Positions 1 to 8,154 of a stretch of DNA of 50,162 bases are shown here, in pieces. The stretch comes from Gammaproteobacteria bacterium (lineage in GTDB: Bacteria > Pseudomonadota > Gammaproteobacteria > GCA-001735895). The stretch spans positions 24,001 through 74,162 of the forward strand of contig JABHSO010000111.1 in assembly GCA_018669845.1 (NCBI GenBank), given 5' to 3'. Positions within the stretch are counted from its first letter, which is position 1; every line of letters starts with the position of its first letter. The notes beneath the pieces are model-generated. The model was not told the DNA's origin, did not search any database, and was given only the letters and a program-made list of their open reading frames with translations. A program made the translations under genes and the position numbers.

Positions 1-1
1 A

Positions 2-142
2 ATGGCCTTCGCAGCAGAGATTGCTAATCGTGTAATATTTCTGGATGGAGGAGTGATAGCGGAGTCAGGAACACCGGATCAGGTGCTGATAAATCCAGAG
101 TCTGAACGGTTAAAAACTTTCTTATCTCGATTTCATGGCTAG
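2..142 (+). CDS. Amino-acid ABC transporter ATP-binding protein, 3' end only
   Basis: Only the last 46 codons are present; the rest lies left of the window. The fragment reads as the end of a polar amino-acid importer ATPase (HisP/GlnQ type): it contains the post-Walker-B stretch with ANRVIFLDGGVIAESG and ends in a segment of the form NPxxERLKTFLSRF, typical of that family's C-terminus. In the intact protein this subunit hydrolyses ATP to drive uptake of an amino acid captured by a periplasmic binding protein. The stop lies 35 bases before the next ATG on the same strand, so it may be co-transcribed with the dehydrogenase genes that follow. The substrate cannot be told from this piece. Confidence 0.8.
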   Translation: MAFAAEIANRVIFLDGGVIAESGTPDQVLINPESERLKTFLSRFHG

Positions 143-177
143 ACTTACTTTCATACTTGTTTTTAAAAAAATATGCC

Positions 178-1302
178 ATGAATAATAATGATAACTCTGC
201 CCCAAAACAAAAGGTTGTTATTGTCGGAGCGGGACGAACTGGACTTGCGATTGCTGATCAACTGAGTGCTTCTCAACGATATGAAGTCATTCTGGTTGAT
301 CCTGTTGATGAAGCAAAATGGAATGCCAGAGAAAGAGGGTTCAATGTAGAAGATATAGATGGAACTGACAGTGGGGCAATGAAAAAGTTGTTAAATAATG
401 TCCAGTTAGTTGTTGTATCAGCCCCTGATTTTGTTGCTGAGTATGTTGTCAAAGTAGTATTAGATTGTGGCTGTCATTATATCGACGTCAGCGAAAACAC
501 AATTTTATTAGACAAGTTTAAAAATGAAATGCTGAATGCCACTCAGAGCTTTGTTCCTCAATGCGGGCTGGCACCAGGTTATATGACTTCTTATGTAAGC
601 AGCCAACTTAAAGATATTACTTTTGATGCTGAAGTCCAGATTTATGTTGGCGTTTTACCAAAGCAAAAAACAAATAGATTAGGTTATGGAAATATATGGG
701 GCATTGGTGGTCTGATGACTGAGTATACCAGCCAATGCAAAGCCATAACGATGGGAGAAGAAGCTCTTATTGAACCATTAACTGAGTATGAAACTTTAAG
801 AATTGATGGGGTAAATTATGAGGCGTTTACTACATCTGGAAGTATTGATGAATTAGTTGACCTGCATAAGGGAAAACTTAAGAAGCTCGTTTTTAAAACA
901 TTGCGATATGAGGGGCATCTAGATTATATCCAGTTTCTACTGGATGACCTGAAACTGGATGAACGGCATAAGCAATTCGAAAGTCTTCTGCTTAATGGAC
1001 TTCCGTTAATGGATAGAGATCAGGTAATTGTAGGTATAGTGGTTAACTCTAGTGGTAACGTTAGTAAAGGTCAGTGTCTATCAGAAAAGTCACAATTTAA
1101 TTTTTTCCCATCTACTGAAAATAAAGAGGGTAAAAGCACTAGTGCAATTTCTATGATATCAGCTGCTCATGTTTGTTGTGTTATTGATATGGTCTGTAGT
1201 AGTCGCGCTCCGCATACTGGACTTTTACTTCATAATGAAATTGAGCTGGACATGTTGGAACAAAGTCACTTTTATGCGTCATTAAATGTTGAAAATCTAT
1301 AG
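178..1302 (+). CDS. Saccharopine dehydrogenase-like NAD(P)-binding oxidoreductase
   Basis: Length is 374 aa from the ATG at 178; a TTG at 157 in the same frame would add seven residues but lacks a ribosome site. The N-terminus is a Rossmann fold with VGAGRTG at residues 16-22 and a following acidic strand end (LVDP). YIDVSE at 101-106 and CGLAPG at 129-134 are landmarks of the saccharopine dehydrogenase / lysine 6-dehydrogenase / carboxynorspermidine dehydrogenase superfamily. The second half is a dimerisation/substrate domain. The family forms or cleaves a secondary amine between an amino acid and an oxo compound using NAD(P)H. It sits between an amino-acid ABC transporter and homoserine dehydrogenase, which suggests amino-acid metabolism. 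The exact substrate is unknown. Confidence 0.75.
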   Translation: MNNNDNSAPKQKVVIVGAGRTGLAIADQLSASQRYEVILVDPVDEAKWNARERGFNVEDIDGTDSGAMKKLLNNVQLVVVSAPDFVAEYVVKVVLDCGCHYIDVSENTILLDKFKNEMLNATQSFVPQCGLAPGYMTSYVSSQLKDITFDAEVQIYVGVLPKQKTNRLGYGNIWGIGGLMTEYTSQCKAITMGEEALIEPLTEYETLRIDGVNYEAFTTSGSIDELVDLHKGKLKKLVFKTLRYEGHLDYIQFLLDDLKLDERHKQFESLLLNGLPLMDRDQVIVGIVVNSSGNVSKGQCLSEKSQFNFFPSTENKEGKSTSAISMISAAHVCCVIDMVCSSRAPHTGLLLHNEIELDMLEQSHFYASLNVENL

Positions 1303-1381
1303 TGATCTTTTTTTATATAGATTTTCAGTCATTAAGGAAAAAAGTAGTGATGAGTTTTTTGTCTTACAGAGATATTAAAGA

Positions 1382-2698
1382 ATGAAGCCAGTTAGTATAG
1401 GCATACTGGGCCTGGGTACAGTGGGTAGTGGTACTGCAAGAGTTTTAAAGCTTAATGCAGATGAAATTGCTCGACGGGCAGGACGTAAAATTAAGGTTTC
1501 ACATGCTGCCGTTCGAACATTAGGTGGTGAGTCTAAAGTAGGTACCGAACATACACATATTACAGATAATGCCTTGGCTGTTGTAAATAGTACAGAGGTT
1601 GATATTGTTGTAGAGCTGATTGGCGGTGAGTCACCGGCCCATGAATTAGTTATGCAGGCTATTGAGAATGGAAAGCATGTTGTTACTGCTAATAAAGCGC
1701 TCATCGCAAGATATGGAAATGAAATTTTTGCTGCTGCACAGGCTAAAGGTGTTGTAGTTGCATTCGAAGCTGCTGTAGCTGGTGGTATTCCAATTATCAA
1801 AGCTATTCGGGAAGGGTTGAGCGCTAATCAAATTAACTGGATTGCTGGTATCATAAATGGCACTGGTAATTTTATACTCACTGAAATGCGTGATAAGGGA
1901 CGTGACTTCAGTGATGTTCTAAAGGAGGCACAGCAGTTAGGTTATGCAGAAGCAGACCCTACCTTTGATGTTGAAGGCATAGATGCCGCACACAAGCTCT
2001 GTATATTGTCATCTATTGCCTTTGGAATTCCTTTGCAGTTTGAGAAAGTCTACACTGAAGGAATTAGTAAAATATCCCAGCAAGATGTGATGTATGCATC
2101 TCGACTAGGTTATCGTATAAAACATTTGGGTTTTACCCGTTCGACTGCAAAAGGGATTGAAATGAGAGTTCACCCAACACTCATTCCAGAAAAGTGCCTG
2201 ATAGCAAATGTGGATGGTGTAATGAATGCTGTTTTAGTTCAGGCCGATATGCTTGGACAATCATTATATTATGGGGCAGGCGCAGGATCAGACCCTACTG
2301 CTTCAGCTGTTGTTGCTGATATTATCGATGTAACAAGGTCATTAACCACGGATCTTGATAACCGGGTACCACATTTGGCTTTTCAACCAGATCAAATAAA
2401 TGATACACCCATTCTACCGATGAACGATGTTAAAACATCATACTATTTGAGGCTTAAAGTAGAAGACAAACCAGGTGTGATGGCTGAAATTTCCGAGATA
2501 ATGGGCAATAAAAAAATATCAATTGAGGCTATACTACAGACAGAGCCTGTGGTTGGTGATTCGAGTGCTAACATTATAATGTTGACGCAGCGTGTATTTG
2601 AGTTACAAATGGATCAGGCAATTAGTGAAATAATAAAATTAAAATCTGTTAGTGGAAATATACAACGTATAAGAGTGGAAAATTTACAGGAATATTAA
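1382..2698 (+). CDS. hom: Homoserine dehydrogenase
   Basis: This 438-aa protein interconverts L-homoserine and L-aspartate semialdehyde with NAD(P). The nucleotide site GLGTVGSG is at residues 10-17, the NKA lysine segment at 104-106, GTGNFIL at 160-166, and the catalytic region with YAEADPTFDVEGIDAAHK at 188-205. Residues from about 354 to the end form an ACT domain (RLKVEDKPGVMAEISEIM), the usual site of threonine feedback in the long single-function form. Length is normal. It is not followed by threonine synthase or homoserine kinase, as is common in Gammaproteobacteria, but by a LysR regulator, and it is preceded by a saccharopine-dehydrogenase-like gene. The ACT domain argues for a biosynthetic origin; the neighbours would also suit an amino-acid use locus. 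Confidence 0.93.
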   Translation: MKPVSIGILGLGTVGSGTARVLKLNADEIARRAGRKIKVSHAAVRTLGGESKVGTEHTHITDNALAVVNSTEVDIVVELIGGESPAHELVMQAIENGKHVVTANKALIARYGNEIFAAAQAKGVVVAFEAAVAGGIPIIKAIREGLSANQINWIAGIINGTGNFILTEMRDKGRDFSDVLKEAQQLGYAEADPTFDVEGIDAAHKLCILSSIAFGIPLQFEKVYTEGISKISQQDVMYASRLGYRIKHLGFTRSTAKGIEMRVHPTLIPEKCLIANVDGVMNAVLVQADMLGQSLYYGAGAGSDPTASAVVADIIDVTRSLTTDLDNRVPHLAFQPDQINDTPILPMNDVKTSYYLRLKVEDKPGVMAEISEIMGNKKISIEAILQTEPVVGDSSANIIMLTQRVFELQMDQAISEIIKLKSVSGNIQRIRVENLQEY

Positions 2699-2726
2699 AA
2701 TCACATATCTTTTTTAAGAGATGACC

Positions 2727-3632
2727 ATGCCTTCAAGCAGTGCCAAAATAGACATATCGCTTTTACAGACTTTTCATCTGGTTGCACGAACCGGATCATT
2801 CTCTTCAGCTGCTCGTGAGTTGAGTATTTCATATCAGTCAGTAGCTAATCAGGTTAGGCGCCTGGAGCAGAGATATGGGGCCAAGTTAGTTCTTGCAGAG
2901 AAGGGCTCAAGATCTATCTCTCTCTCTCCACAGGGTAAAGCATTACACCATTCACTAGGTGTTGAACTGGATAATATTCTCGCAAGAATTTCAGTTATTA
3001 TGCATGATGTTCATTCTGTATTGCGTGTGGGTATTCCTCAGGCATTACTTATTCATTTTTTTCCTGAAATTTTGAAGAAATTTAGGTTATCCATGCCAGA
3101 TATTGAACTCTCTTTTTATGAAAGAGATACAATTCTTGAGGATATGATTTTGGAAGGATCTTTAGATGTTTGTATCAGTGAACGTTTTTTTGGTGAAGCC
3201 TCGATAACGCAACATTTACTTGGTGAATATAGTCTTAGCCTTATTTACCCCAGAGAATGGGTAACTGGAATTGAAGTACTGCCGGATATATCATTTTTTT
3301 CATCTAAACCATTCATTACTTATGAGCCTGGACAAACGATAAGAAGCAGAGCTATTGATTTTCTTGGTGGTCATTTCGATGAGGAACCAACATCAAACAC
3401 AACTGCATCTGGTAGTATCACGATAACTAAGCTGGTTGAGGCAGGACTTGGTTATGCTGTTGTTCCTGACTGGTGTGCCAATGATGAGAGTCAATTTGTA
3501 GGAAAAATTATCCTTAACGAACTAGAACCGGTAAAAGTTTATTTTGGAAATACAACATTTCTAGAAAAGAATGAGTACATTATCTTGTTAAGAGAGGCCT
3601 GTAAATTAGTCATGAAAAAGAATTTTATTTAG
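2727..3632 (+). CDS. LysR-family transcriptional regulator
   Basis: About 301 aa. The first 60 residues are the LysR winged helix-turn-helix (LLQTFHLVARTGSFSSAARE followed by QVRRLEQRYGAKL), and the rest is the periplasmic-binding-protein-like effector domain. I prefer the ATG at 2727 because AAGAG at 2716-2720 lies six bases before it; the ATG at 2721 would abut that site. It follows hom by 22-28 bases on the same strand, so it is probably carried on the same transcript and may regulate that cluster. Most LysR genes are divergent from their target, so the same-strand arrangement is a small oddity. The effector is unknown. Confidence 0.85.
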   Translation: MPSSSAKIDISLLQTFHLVARTGSFSSAARELSISYQSVANQVRRLEQRYGAKLVLAEKGSRSISLSPQGKALHHSLGVELDNILARISVIMHDVHSVLRVGIPQALLIHFFPEILKKFRLSMPDIELSFYERDTILEDMILEGSLDVCISERFFGEASITQHLLGEYSLSLIYPREWVTGIEVLPDISFFSSKPFITYEPGQTIRSRAIDFLGGHFDEEPTSNTTASGSITITKLVEAGLGYAVVPDWCANDESQFVGKIILNELEPVKVYFGNTTFLEKNEYIILLREACKLVMKKNFI

Positions 3633-4053
3633 TAAAGGTTAATAATCAAACTAGTTTGTTCTTGTCGCAATATGTGAGACTCGTAGAAAATTACCTTTGG
3701 TTTGGTAGGGGCAGGCATTAGCAGTTCCCCGTCAATAGGCAGCAATAATTTTTTACAACTTTTTAAGTCTTAATATCGTTGCCTTTGGCCATTTGATAAA
3801 TAATTAATGCACAACTAATATTTCCAGCAAGATGTCAGAATCAATCTGCACCAGTCAGCCATGTGGATCTAGGAAATATTAATGTTCCTACATTGCCCAG
3901 ACAGGAAATCGACGGCATTTTAGCATGGTTTGAATATCAATCGAGTCTGACCCTATTGATCAAAAATAGTAGGATTTGACATGTAGTTTCCTTTATATGC
4001 CTGAAATTACCTTCAGCTAAAATCAGAGAGCAGTGGTGCTTTTACTGCCGGTG
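3633..4053. other. Intergenic region with no supported gene
   Basis: No open frame of convincing length or composition is seen. It contains a 12-base perfect palindrome CAAACTAGTTTG at 3647-3658 just after the LysR stop, without a T-run. A short open stretch near 3810-3980 on + has no recognised similarity. The LysR gene and the minus-strand MerR gene converge on this space. Confidence 0.4.
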
Positions 4054-4578
4054 CTAATTTTTACTTGACCATTTTCGAATTGAATTAATTTCTTCACTTC
4101 CTATTCCAATTGATTCTAAAAAATCCTGATGAGCCTCTGGTGCAATAGCTTCAAATTCTTGGTGCCATTTTTGTTTACCATTATCATCTAACCCTGCCTT
4201 ATCTAAAACAGTAACCCATGTGGTTTTATCTATAACCCTGGCATTAGACGATAAACTATCGTTGCCAATTAGTTGTAGAATTAAGTTTTGTTGAGTTCTT
4301 AACTCTTGAATTTCAATGTTGATCTTAGATAACCTATTTTCCAATGCGATTTCCACTTGCCCATGTTTGCTAGCAAGAATGGGCTGAATTGATTCAATTG
4401 ATAACCCTGCACTCCTAAATAGTATAATCCTTTCTACCAACTTAAGATCGTTTTCAGAATAAAGCCTGTAATTAGATACACTCCTTCCACTTGGCTTTAG
4501 TATTCCTTTTGAATCATAGTAAATCAGAGTACTTCTTGATAAAGAGTATTTTTTTGCGACCTGACCAATGGTAAACAT
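4054..4578 (-). CDS. MerR-family transcriptional regulator with extra C-terminal domain
   Basis: 174 aa. Residues 1-70 are a MerR winged helix (FTIGQVAKKYSLSRSTLIYY, then a YRLYSENDL wing), residues 75-105 a dimerisation coiled coil, and residues 117-170 a compact domain with W121, GLDD 129-132, KWH 137-139, FE 142-143, HQ 150-151 and IRKWS 167-171. There is no cysteine set for metal or redox sensing, so the last domain is presumably the effector part. The same domain occurs alone in the gene immediately upstream at 4643-4810 on the same strand, with an intrinsic terminator between the two. I infer a two-gene regulatory unit; what it senses is unknown. Confidence 0.85.
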   Translation of the reverse strand: MFTIGQVAKKYSLSRSTLIYYDSKGILKPSGRSVSNYRLYSENDLKLVERIILFRSAGLSIESIQPILASKHGQVEIALENRLSKINIEIQELRTQQNLILQLIGNDSLSSNARVIDKTTWVTVLDKAGLDDNGKQKWHQEFEAIAPEAHQDFLESIGIGSEEINSIRKWSSKN

Positions 4579-4594
4579 TAATTGTTTATCTCGT

Positions 4595-4632
4595 TAAAAA
4601 AGTGGAGCAGCTGATTGAGCAGCTGCTCCACT
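4595..4632 (-). terminator. Intrinsic terminator between the 55-codon gene and merR
   Basis: A perfect 13-base inverted repeat (AGTGGAGCAGCTG and CAGCTGCTCCACT, six-base loop) is followed on the minus strand by six Ts. It lies 10 bases past the stop of the 55-codon gene and 17 bases before the MerR start, so it should end most transcripts of the small gene and attenuate read-through into merR. The loop sequence is CTCAAT on the minus strand. Confidence 0.85.
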
Positions 4633-4642
4633 TACTAAATGA

Positions 4643-4810
4643 TTACTTCGACCTTATTTTCTCAATTTCTCTTTGTGGGATATTCAACCATTCAAGGAAT
4701 GATTGATGCTTATCAGGATATTTCTTTTCAAATAGATTATGCCACTTCAGCATTGTTTTATCATCAAAGCCGACCTCACGAAACATAGATACCCAGTTTT
4801 CTTTGTTCAT
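4643..4810 (-). CDS. 55-aa stand-alone copy of the MerR C-terminal domain
   Basis: ATG at 4808-4810, stop at 4643-4645. Reading it by hand gives 55 residues that align over nearly their whole length with residues 117-170 of the adjacent MerR regulator: W6, GFDD 14-17, KWH 22-24, FE 27-28, P32, HQ 35-36, FLE 38-40 and EIEKIR 48-53. The shared pattern implies a real protein domain rather than chance. A strong terminator follows it. It may be a dominant modulator of the regulator, or the free form of a small ligand-binding or protein-binding domain of which the MerR protein is a fusion. The function is not known. No strong ribosome site is seen, although GAGATTGTG lies just upstream on the minus strand. 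Confidence 0.75.
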   Translation of the reverse strand: MNKENWVSMFREVGFDDKTMLKWHNLFEKKYPDKHQSFLEWLNIPQREIEKIRSK

Positions 4811-4988
4811 TGTTCACAATCTCCAATTAGTATTGATTAGTTAATGACGTTTGACCGTCAATATTTATTCTGAACTGTGAGGTTATAGTTAGGTCAAGGC
4901 TATTATTAAAAATAACAGGTGATTTTGTGATGTAAACAAATAAAGTGATATACAGTATTAATCTCTCAATGAATTCAAATTTGCACTT

Positions 4989-5157
4989 TGCCGATATTCA
5001 ATGGTTTCAATTTCAATGACAGCATAGCGGGAAATCATTATTAACTCTTATGCTTTTTATCAAATATTATTCTGCAAACCTGGATACCGCTTAGATTCCC
5101 GCTTTAAACGCTGTACAACTTGTTTTAAGGCAGTCCTTATCTCAAAGTAATGAAGTG
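4989..5157. repeat. Diverged repeat, copy A
   Basis: This stretch is similar to 6293-6437 in the same orientation. The best-kept part is the run with TTTAAACGCTGTACAACTTG and the following TTTTAAGG(C/T)AGTCCTTATC, at about 5103-5151 here and 6390-6433 in copy B; the upstream part (CAATTTC(A/T)ATGAC(A/C)GCA) is also alike with small indels. Copy B abuts a RAYT transposase relic, so these are probably remains of RAYT-related DNA. The two copies bracket the PhnD-like gene. Confidence 0.6.
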
Positions 5158-5293
5158 CATTAGATTCGTCTGGAATAGATTAAATGGCTTGTATGGGTGA
5201 TTCGATATTCTAGGGTACGGCGTTGGAATCAGAGTTATCTGGAAAACTGAATCCTCTATAATATTCTGGAACCTTATAACTGATAACTTCATT

Positions 5294-5443
5294 ATGGCTC
5301 CAAAAGAAATCGCAATTGAAAATCTATTTAGGGTTGCAGAAAAAATATTGTCTGAAATGGAGTCTAATCAAGCTACAAAGTTTGCAAGATATAAAGCTGT
5401 TGGCATTGGGTATAAGGAGCGTAATCAGCAAATCATTTTCTAG
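5294..5443 (+). CDS. Possible 49-aa protein, unrecognised
   Basis: An ATG-to-TAG frame of 50 codons lies in the gap between repeat copy A and the PhnD-like gene. The composition looks protein-like: an amphipathic first half (IENLFRVAEKILSEMES) and a basic second half. No clear ribosome site, no domain and no homologue are recognised, and the gene would converge on the PhnD-like gene. It may be the tail of a decayed gene. Treat it as tentative. Confidence 0.22.
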   Translation: MAPKEIAIENLFRVAEKILSEMESNQATKFARYKAVGIGYKERNQQIIF

Positions 5444-5470
5444 CCCCATTTAAAGAATGAGGGGATTTAA

Positions 5471-6229
5471 TCAATTGATTTCAAAACCACCAATCCAGGC
5501 TGGTAATGCTTTGATCTGAGAACGATCCATACTGCCTAGAGCTTGTGAGCAGCTTTTTCTTTGCTTATTCGAAAGACTACGATGCATCCACCATCCACCT
5601 GTTTCCACTTCCTCGGAGATGTCAACTATGGATAACGCATTTGCTTCTGCCCAGCGATTTGCTAGAGGCTCCGCTGTCACAGTGGCGAAGACATCGCTAT
5701 GCAACAACATACTTATCGTTCCAACATGATTTCCCATATAAAAAAAGGTATCCCTTTGCTCCTTCACTCCAGCTTCTTGCAACAATTTTAATGGCATATG
5801 ATAACCACTCCATGATCCTTTACCTACAAAGGCAATCCTCATTCCTTGCAGAGTACTCAGGTCTTCAATTCCAGTAGAAGCATGTACTAAAATTGCTCCA
5901 CGCACTGACAGCTCCCCATCCAGGGTTTTAGCTCTGGCAACAAGTTGATAGTCGGGTCTATCTTTTTTTACTAAAGAGACAGGGCGAGAGTCAAACAACA
6001 GTTGACCAGGTCCATCACCGGAACCATTATGATAAACAACGCTGCACCCTTTCTTATTCAAGGCTGTAAGCAGATTTCGCGTATGACGGTCTCCTTTTTT
6101 ACCTCCATCATCATGATCGATACTTACAGTAATAGATGTTGAGTCGGCTACAGCCAGATTAACCAATACCTGAAAAGGGAGTAGAAGTAAAAAAAATACC
6201 AGAGGGGTGTATATCGGAAGTTTGGTCAT
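5471..6229 (-). CDS. PhnD-like periplasmic substrate-binding protein
   Basis: 252 aa with an N-terminal signal peptide (hydrophobic residues about 7-28, ending VADS). The body resembles the phosphate/phosphite/phosphonate binding-protein family (PhnD type): DLSTLQGMRIAFVGKGSWSG around residues 123-142 is the typical lobe-joining stretch. It should sit in the periplasm and bind a small anion or feed a sensor. No ABC permease or ATPase gene is next to it, so it is an orphan; such orphans often serve signalling proteins. It is flanked on both sides by copies of a diverged repeat in direct orientation (4989-5157 and 6293-6437), a hint of past movement or duplication. The ligand is not determined. 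Confidence 0.72.
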   Translation of the reverse strand: MTKLPIYTPLVFFLLLLPFQVLVNLAVADSTSITVSIDHDDGGKKGDRHTRNLLTALNKKGCSVVYHNGSGDGPGQLLFDSRPVSLVKKDRPDYQLVARAKTLDGELSVRGAILVHASTGIEDLSTLQGMRIAFVGKGSWSGYHMPLKLLQEAGVKEQRDTFFYMGNHVGTISMLLHSDVFATVTAEPLANRWAEANALSIVDISEEVETGGWWMHRSLSNKQRKSCSQALGSMDRSQIKALPAWIGGFEIN

Positions 6230-6292
6230 AGACGAATTACCTTATTGCATTGTATCTCGGACCATATTATAGCTTTATTAAGCAATGAATTT

Positions 6293-6437
6293 ATTTTCCA
6301 TATTCAGGTATTCAGTAGTGTCAATTTCTATGACCGCAAAGCACAGGGAATCACTATTCCATCTTATGAATCTAGATACTGCTTAAATTCCAGTTTTAAA
6401 CGCTGTACAACTTGTTTTAAGGTAGTCCTTATCAGTA
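6293..6437. repeat. Diverged repeat, copy B
   Basis: Second copy of the repeat at 4989-5157, direct orientation, sharing the run ending TGTTTTAAGG(C/T)AGTCCTTATC. It runs directly into the RAYT fragment that begins near 6437, so the junction may mark an old insertion or recombination endpoint. Confidence 0.6.
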
Positions 6438-6622
6438 AAGCTATGCAGATGTTGGGTAGATACTACGTCCAGTATTTCAATTATACCTACCACAGAACCG
6501 GAATCCTGTGGGAAGGGCGCTACAAAGCGGCACTGATTGATAGTGAGAATTATTTGTTAACCTGTTACCGCTACATCGAGTTGAACCCGGTCAGAGCTGA
6601 AGGCATGGGTACTAGGCAGTGA
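6437..6622 (+). pseudogene. REP-associated tyrosine transposase (RAYT) fragment
   Basis: About 60 codons keep clear RAYT / Y1-transposase sequence: MQMLGRYYVQYFNYTY, then RTGILWEGRYKAALIDSE and YLLTCYRYIELNPVRAEGM, which is the region containing and following the catalytic tyrosine. The N-terminal HUH region is absent, and the reading frame stops soon after ELNPVRA, where an intact protein would continue with a WSSY segment. It is truncated at both ends and non-functional. Intact enzymes of this family are thought to move REP palindromes; REP-like units are present elsewhere in this window. Confidence 0.85.
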
Positions 6623-6726
6623 CCATTTCAAAGAAAAAATTTCTAGTGTCCCCTTATACTAAAGGGTCAGGTCAGTAGCTTGTAATATAAAAATATGACT
6701 TTTATACTTCTCTATACTTAGTTTTC

Positions 6727-7932
6727 ATGGCAATCAACATTAAAAATAACCAGACTGCACGATCTATTCCACCAATTTTTCGTCTGGCCTTCAGACCGCT
6801 TTTTTTAGGTGGAACATTATTTGCTGCTTTAGCAATAAGTTGGTGGATTTATTTCTGGATAAAACCCGGTAACTGGATGCCATATGGAGGTCCTCTTTGG
6901 TGGCACGGCCATGAAATGTTATTCGGTTTTGGCACAGCCATTGCTGCAGGGTTTTTATTAACGGCTGTAGCAAGCTGGACTGGTGTTAGCGGAATAAGAG
7001 GCAAGCCTTTAGCTGTTCTGGTATTTTCCTGGTTTTTAGCCAGATTACTTCTCGCGTTTGATTTTGGCCTGTCTGACTGGATAGTTGCTATGGTTGATGC
7101 TTTTTTTTTATTATTTGTAAGCATTGCAATGGCTTATCCAATAATCAAGGTAAAGCAATGGCAGAATCTAATGTTTATTCCTATATTGCTTGCCCTGACA
7201 GGATTCAACATTATCAGTCACTGGGCTGTACTCAATAATCAATACTTACTGTCATTACAATGCCTGCACACCACAATTATGTTATTTACATTACTAATTG
7301 CGGTTTTGGGTGGACGAGTAATACCTGCATTTACGGCTAATACAACAGGTTGTACAAAAAACCTTCCTGTCAAATGGATTGAAGTGACATCAATCATTAG
7401 TTTATTACTCATGGTTGTTTTAGCTTTTATTGGCTATGCCCGGATGCCCTCTATCTTGTTGTTTGTAGTTTCAGGCACTGCAGCAATAGTAAATTTTGTT
7501 CGGTTTTCACGATGGGGTATACAACACACCCAATCAATACCATTATTATGGTCATTACATCTATCCTATATTTTCATTCCTATTGGTTTTGTATTGTTGG
7601 CATTACATAGTATTGGCCTGATAGATAATGTTAGCGCTGCGCTACATTGTTTTACTATTGGCTCTATGGGAGGGATGATTTTAGCAATGATATCAAGAAT
7701 CTCATTAGGGCATACAGGTCGTCCTCTCAAGATTAATTCTCTCATTACAGTAGCTTATGTTGCTGTTCTATTAGCCGCAGTAATTAGAGTTATAACCCCA
7801 CTATGGCTACCCGAGTTTTATTTATTTAGTATTGGAATATCAGGAGGCTTATGGATATTAGGCTTTAGTCTATATCTCTATTTTTATACACCTATGTTAG
7901 TAAAGCCCAGAGTAGATGGTCAACCTGGGTAA
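6727..7932 (+). CDS. nnrS: NnrS family heme-copper membrane protein
   Basis: 401 aa, about twelve membrane spans. FRLAFRPLFLGGTLFAALAI at residues 18-37 and WWHGHEMLFGFG at 58-69 are signature stretches; H60 and H62 are candidate metal or heme ligands. NnrS proteins bind heme and copper and protect against nitric-oxide stress during denitrification or host attack. The start is the ATG preceded by TTAGTTTTC, a poor ribosome site. A Cys-rich microprotein gene follows 93 bases later on the same strand. No denitrification reductase is in the window, so NO defence rather than a full pathway is what can be said. No FNR or NnrR site was seen upstream. Confidence 0.9.
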   Translation: MAINIKNNQTARSIPPIFRLAFRPLFLGGTLFAALAISWWIYFWIKPGNWMPYGGPLWWHGHEMLFGFGTAIAAGFLLTAVASWTGVSGIRGKPLAVLVFSWFLARLLLAFDFGLSDWIVAMVDAFFLLFVSIAMAYPIIKVKQWQNLMFIPILLALTGFNIISHWAVLNNQYLLSLQCLHTTIMLFTLLIAVLGGRVIPAFTANTTGCTKNLPVKWIEVTSIISLLLMVVLAFIGYARMPSILLFVVSGTAAIVNFVRFSRWGIQHTQSIPLLWSLHLSYIFIPIGFVLLALHSIGLIDNVSAALHCFTIGSMGGMILAMISRISLGHTGRPLKINSLITVAYVAVLLAAVIRVITPLWLPEFYLFSIGISGGLWILGFSLYLYFYTPMLVKPRVDGQPG

Positions 7933-7957
7933 TAATGATAATTAATGTTGAGATTAA

Positions 7958-7988
7958 TTAAGCTCTTCATTAAAAAGGGTAGTATAAT
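7958..7988 (+). promoter_or_regulatory. Candidate sigma-70 promoter for the Cys-rich microprotein
   Basis: A perfect -10 hexamer TATAAT at 7983-7988 lies 37 bases before the microprotein ATG. The only candidate -35 is weak (TTAAGC at 7958-7963, spacing 19). The gene could thus be expressed apart from nnrS. Confidence 0.4.
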
Positions 7989-8025
7989 ACTCGGCTAATT
8001 TTTTAATTTACTCGAGGAAAAGACT

Positions 8026-8154
8026 ATGAGTTGTTGTGGAAGCTGTGGTGGACAAGACAAAGATCAGGAAAACAAAGAAAACCAGGAAATAAAGGAGCAA
8101 AAGTCAGAACAAGCTGATGCTCAAAAAGAAAGCCAGAGAGAAGAAAGTAAATAG
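8026..8154 (+). CDS. Cys-rich 42-aa microprotein (MSCCGSCGG start)
   Basis: ATG at 8026 with GAGGAAAAG just upstream, stop at 8152-8154. The protein starts MSCCGSCGG and continues as a very hydrophilic tail rich in Gln, Glu and Lys. The three cysteines in a CCGSC cluster could bind a metal or form a redox/thiolate site; the tail is probably disordered or helical. It is small enough to be missed by gene finders, but the clear ribosome site, promoter-like sequence and non-random composition support it. It follows nnrS, so a link to NO, copper or iron-sulfur chemistry is possible but unproven. A hairpin follows at 8162-8194. Confidence 0.7.
   Translation: MSCCGSCGGQDKDQENKENQEIKEQKSEQADAQKESQREESK

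Noticed and set aside
1375..1800. Minus-strand frame inside hom
   Set aside because: It lies wholly inside a well-supported gene in another frame, has low-complexity Ala/Thr/Ser content and no motif.
3647..3658. CAAACTAGTTTG palindrome after the LysR gene as a terminator
   Set aside because: The stem is short and AT-rich and no T-run follows on either strand.
5545..5877. Plus-strand frame opposite the PhnD-like gene
   Set aside because: It overlaps a gene with signal peptide and family motif on the other strand; the translation has no such features.
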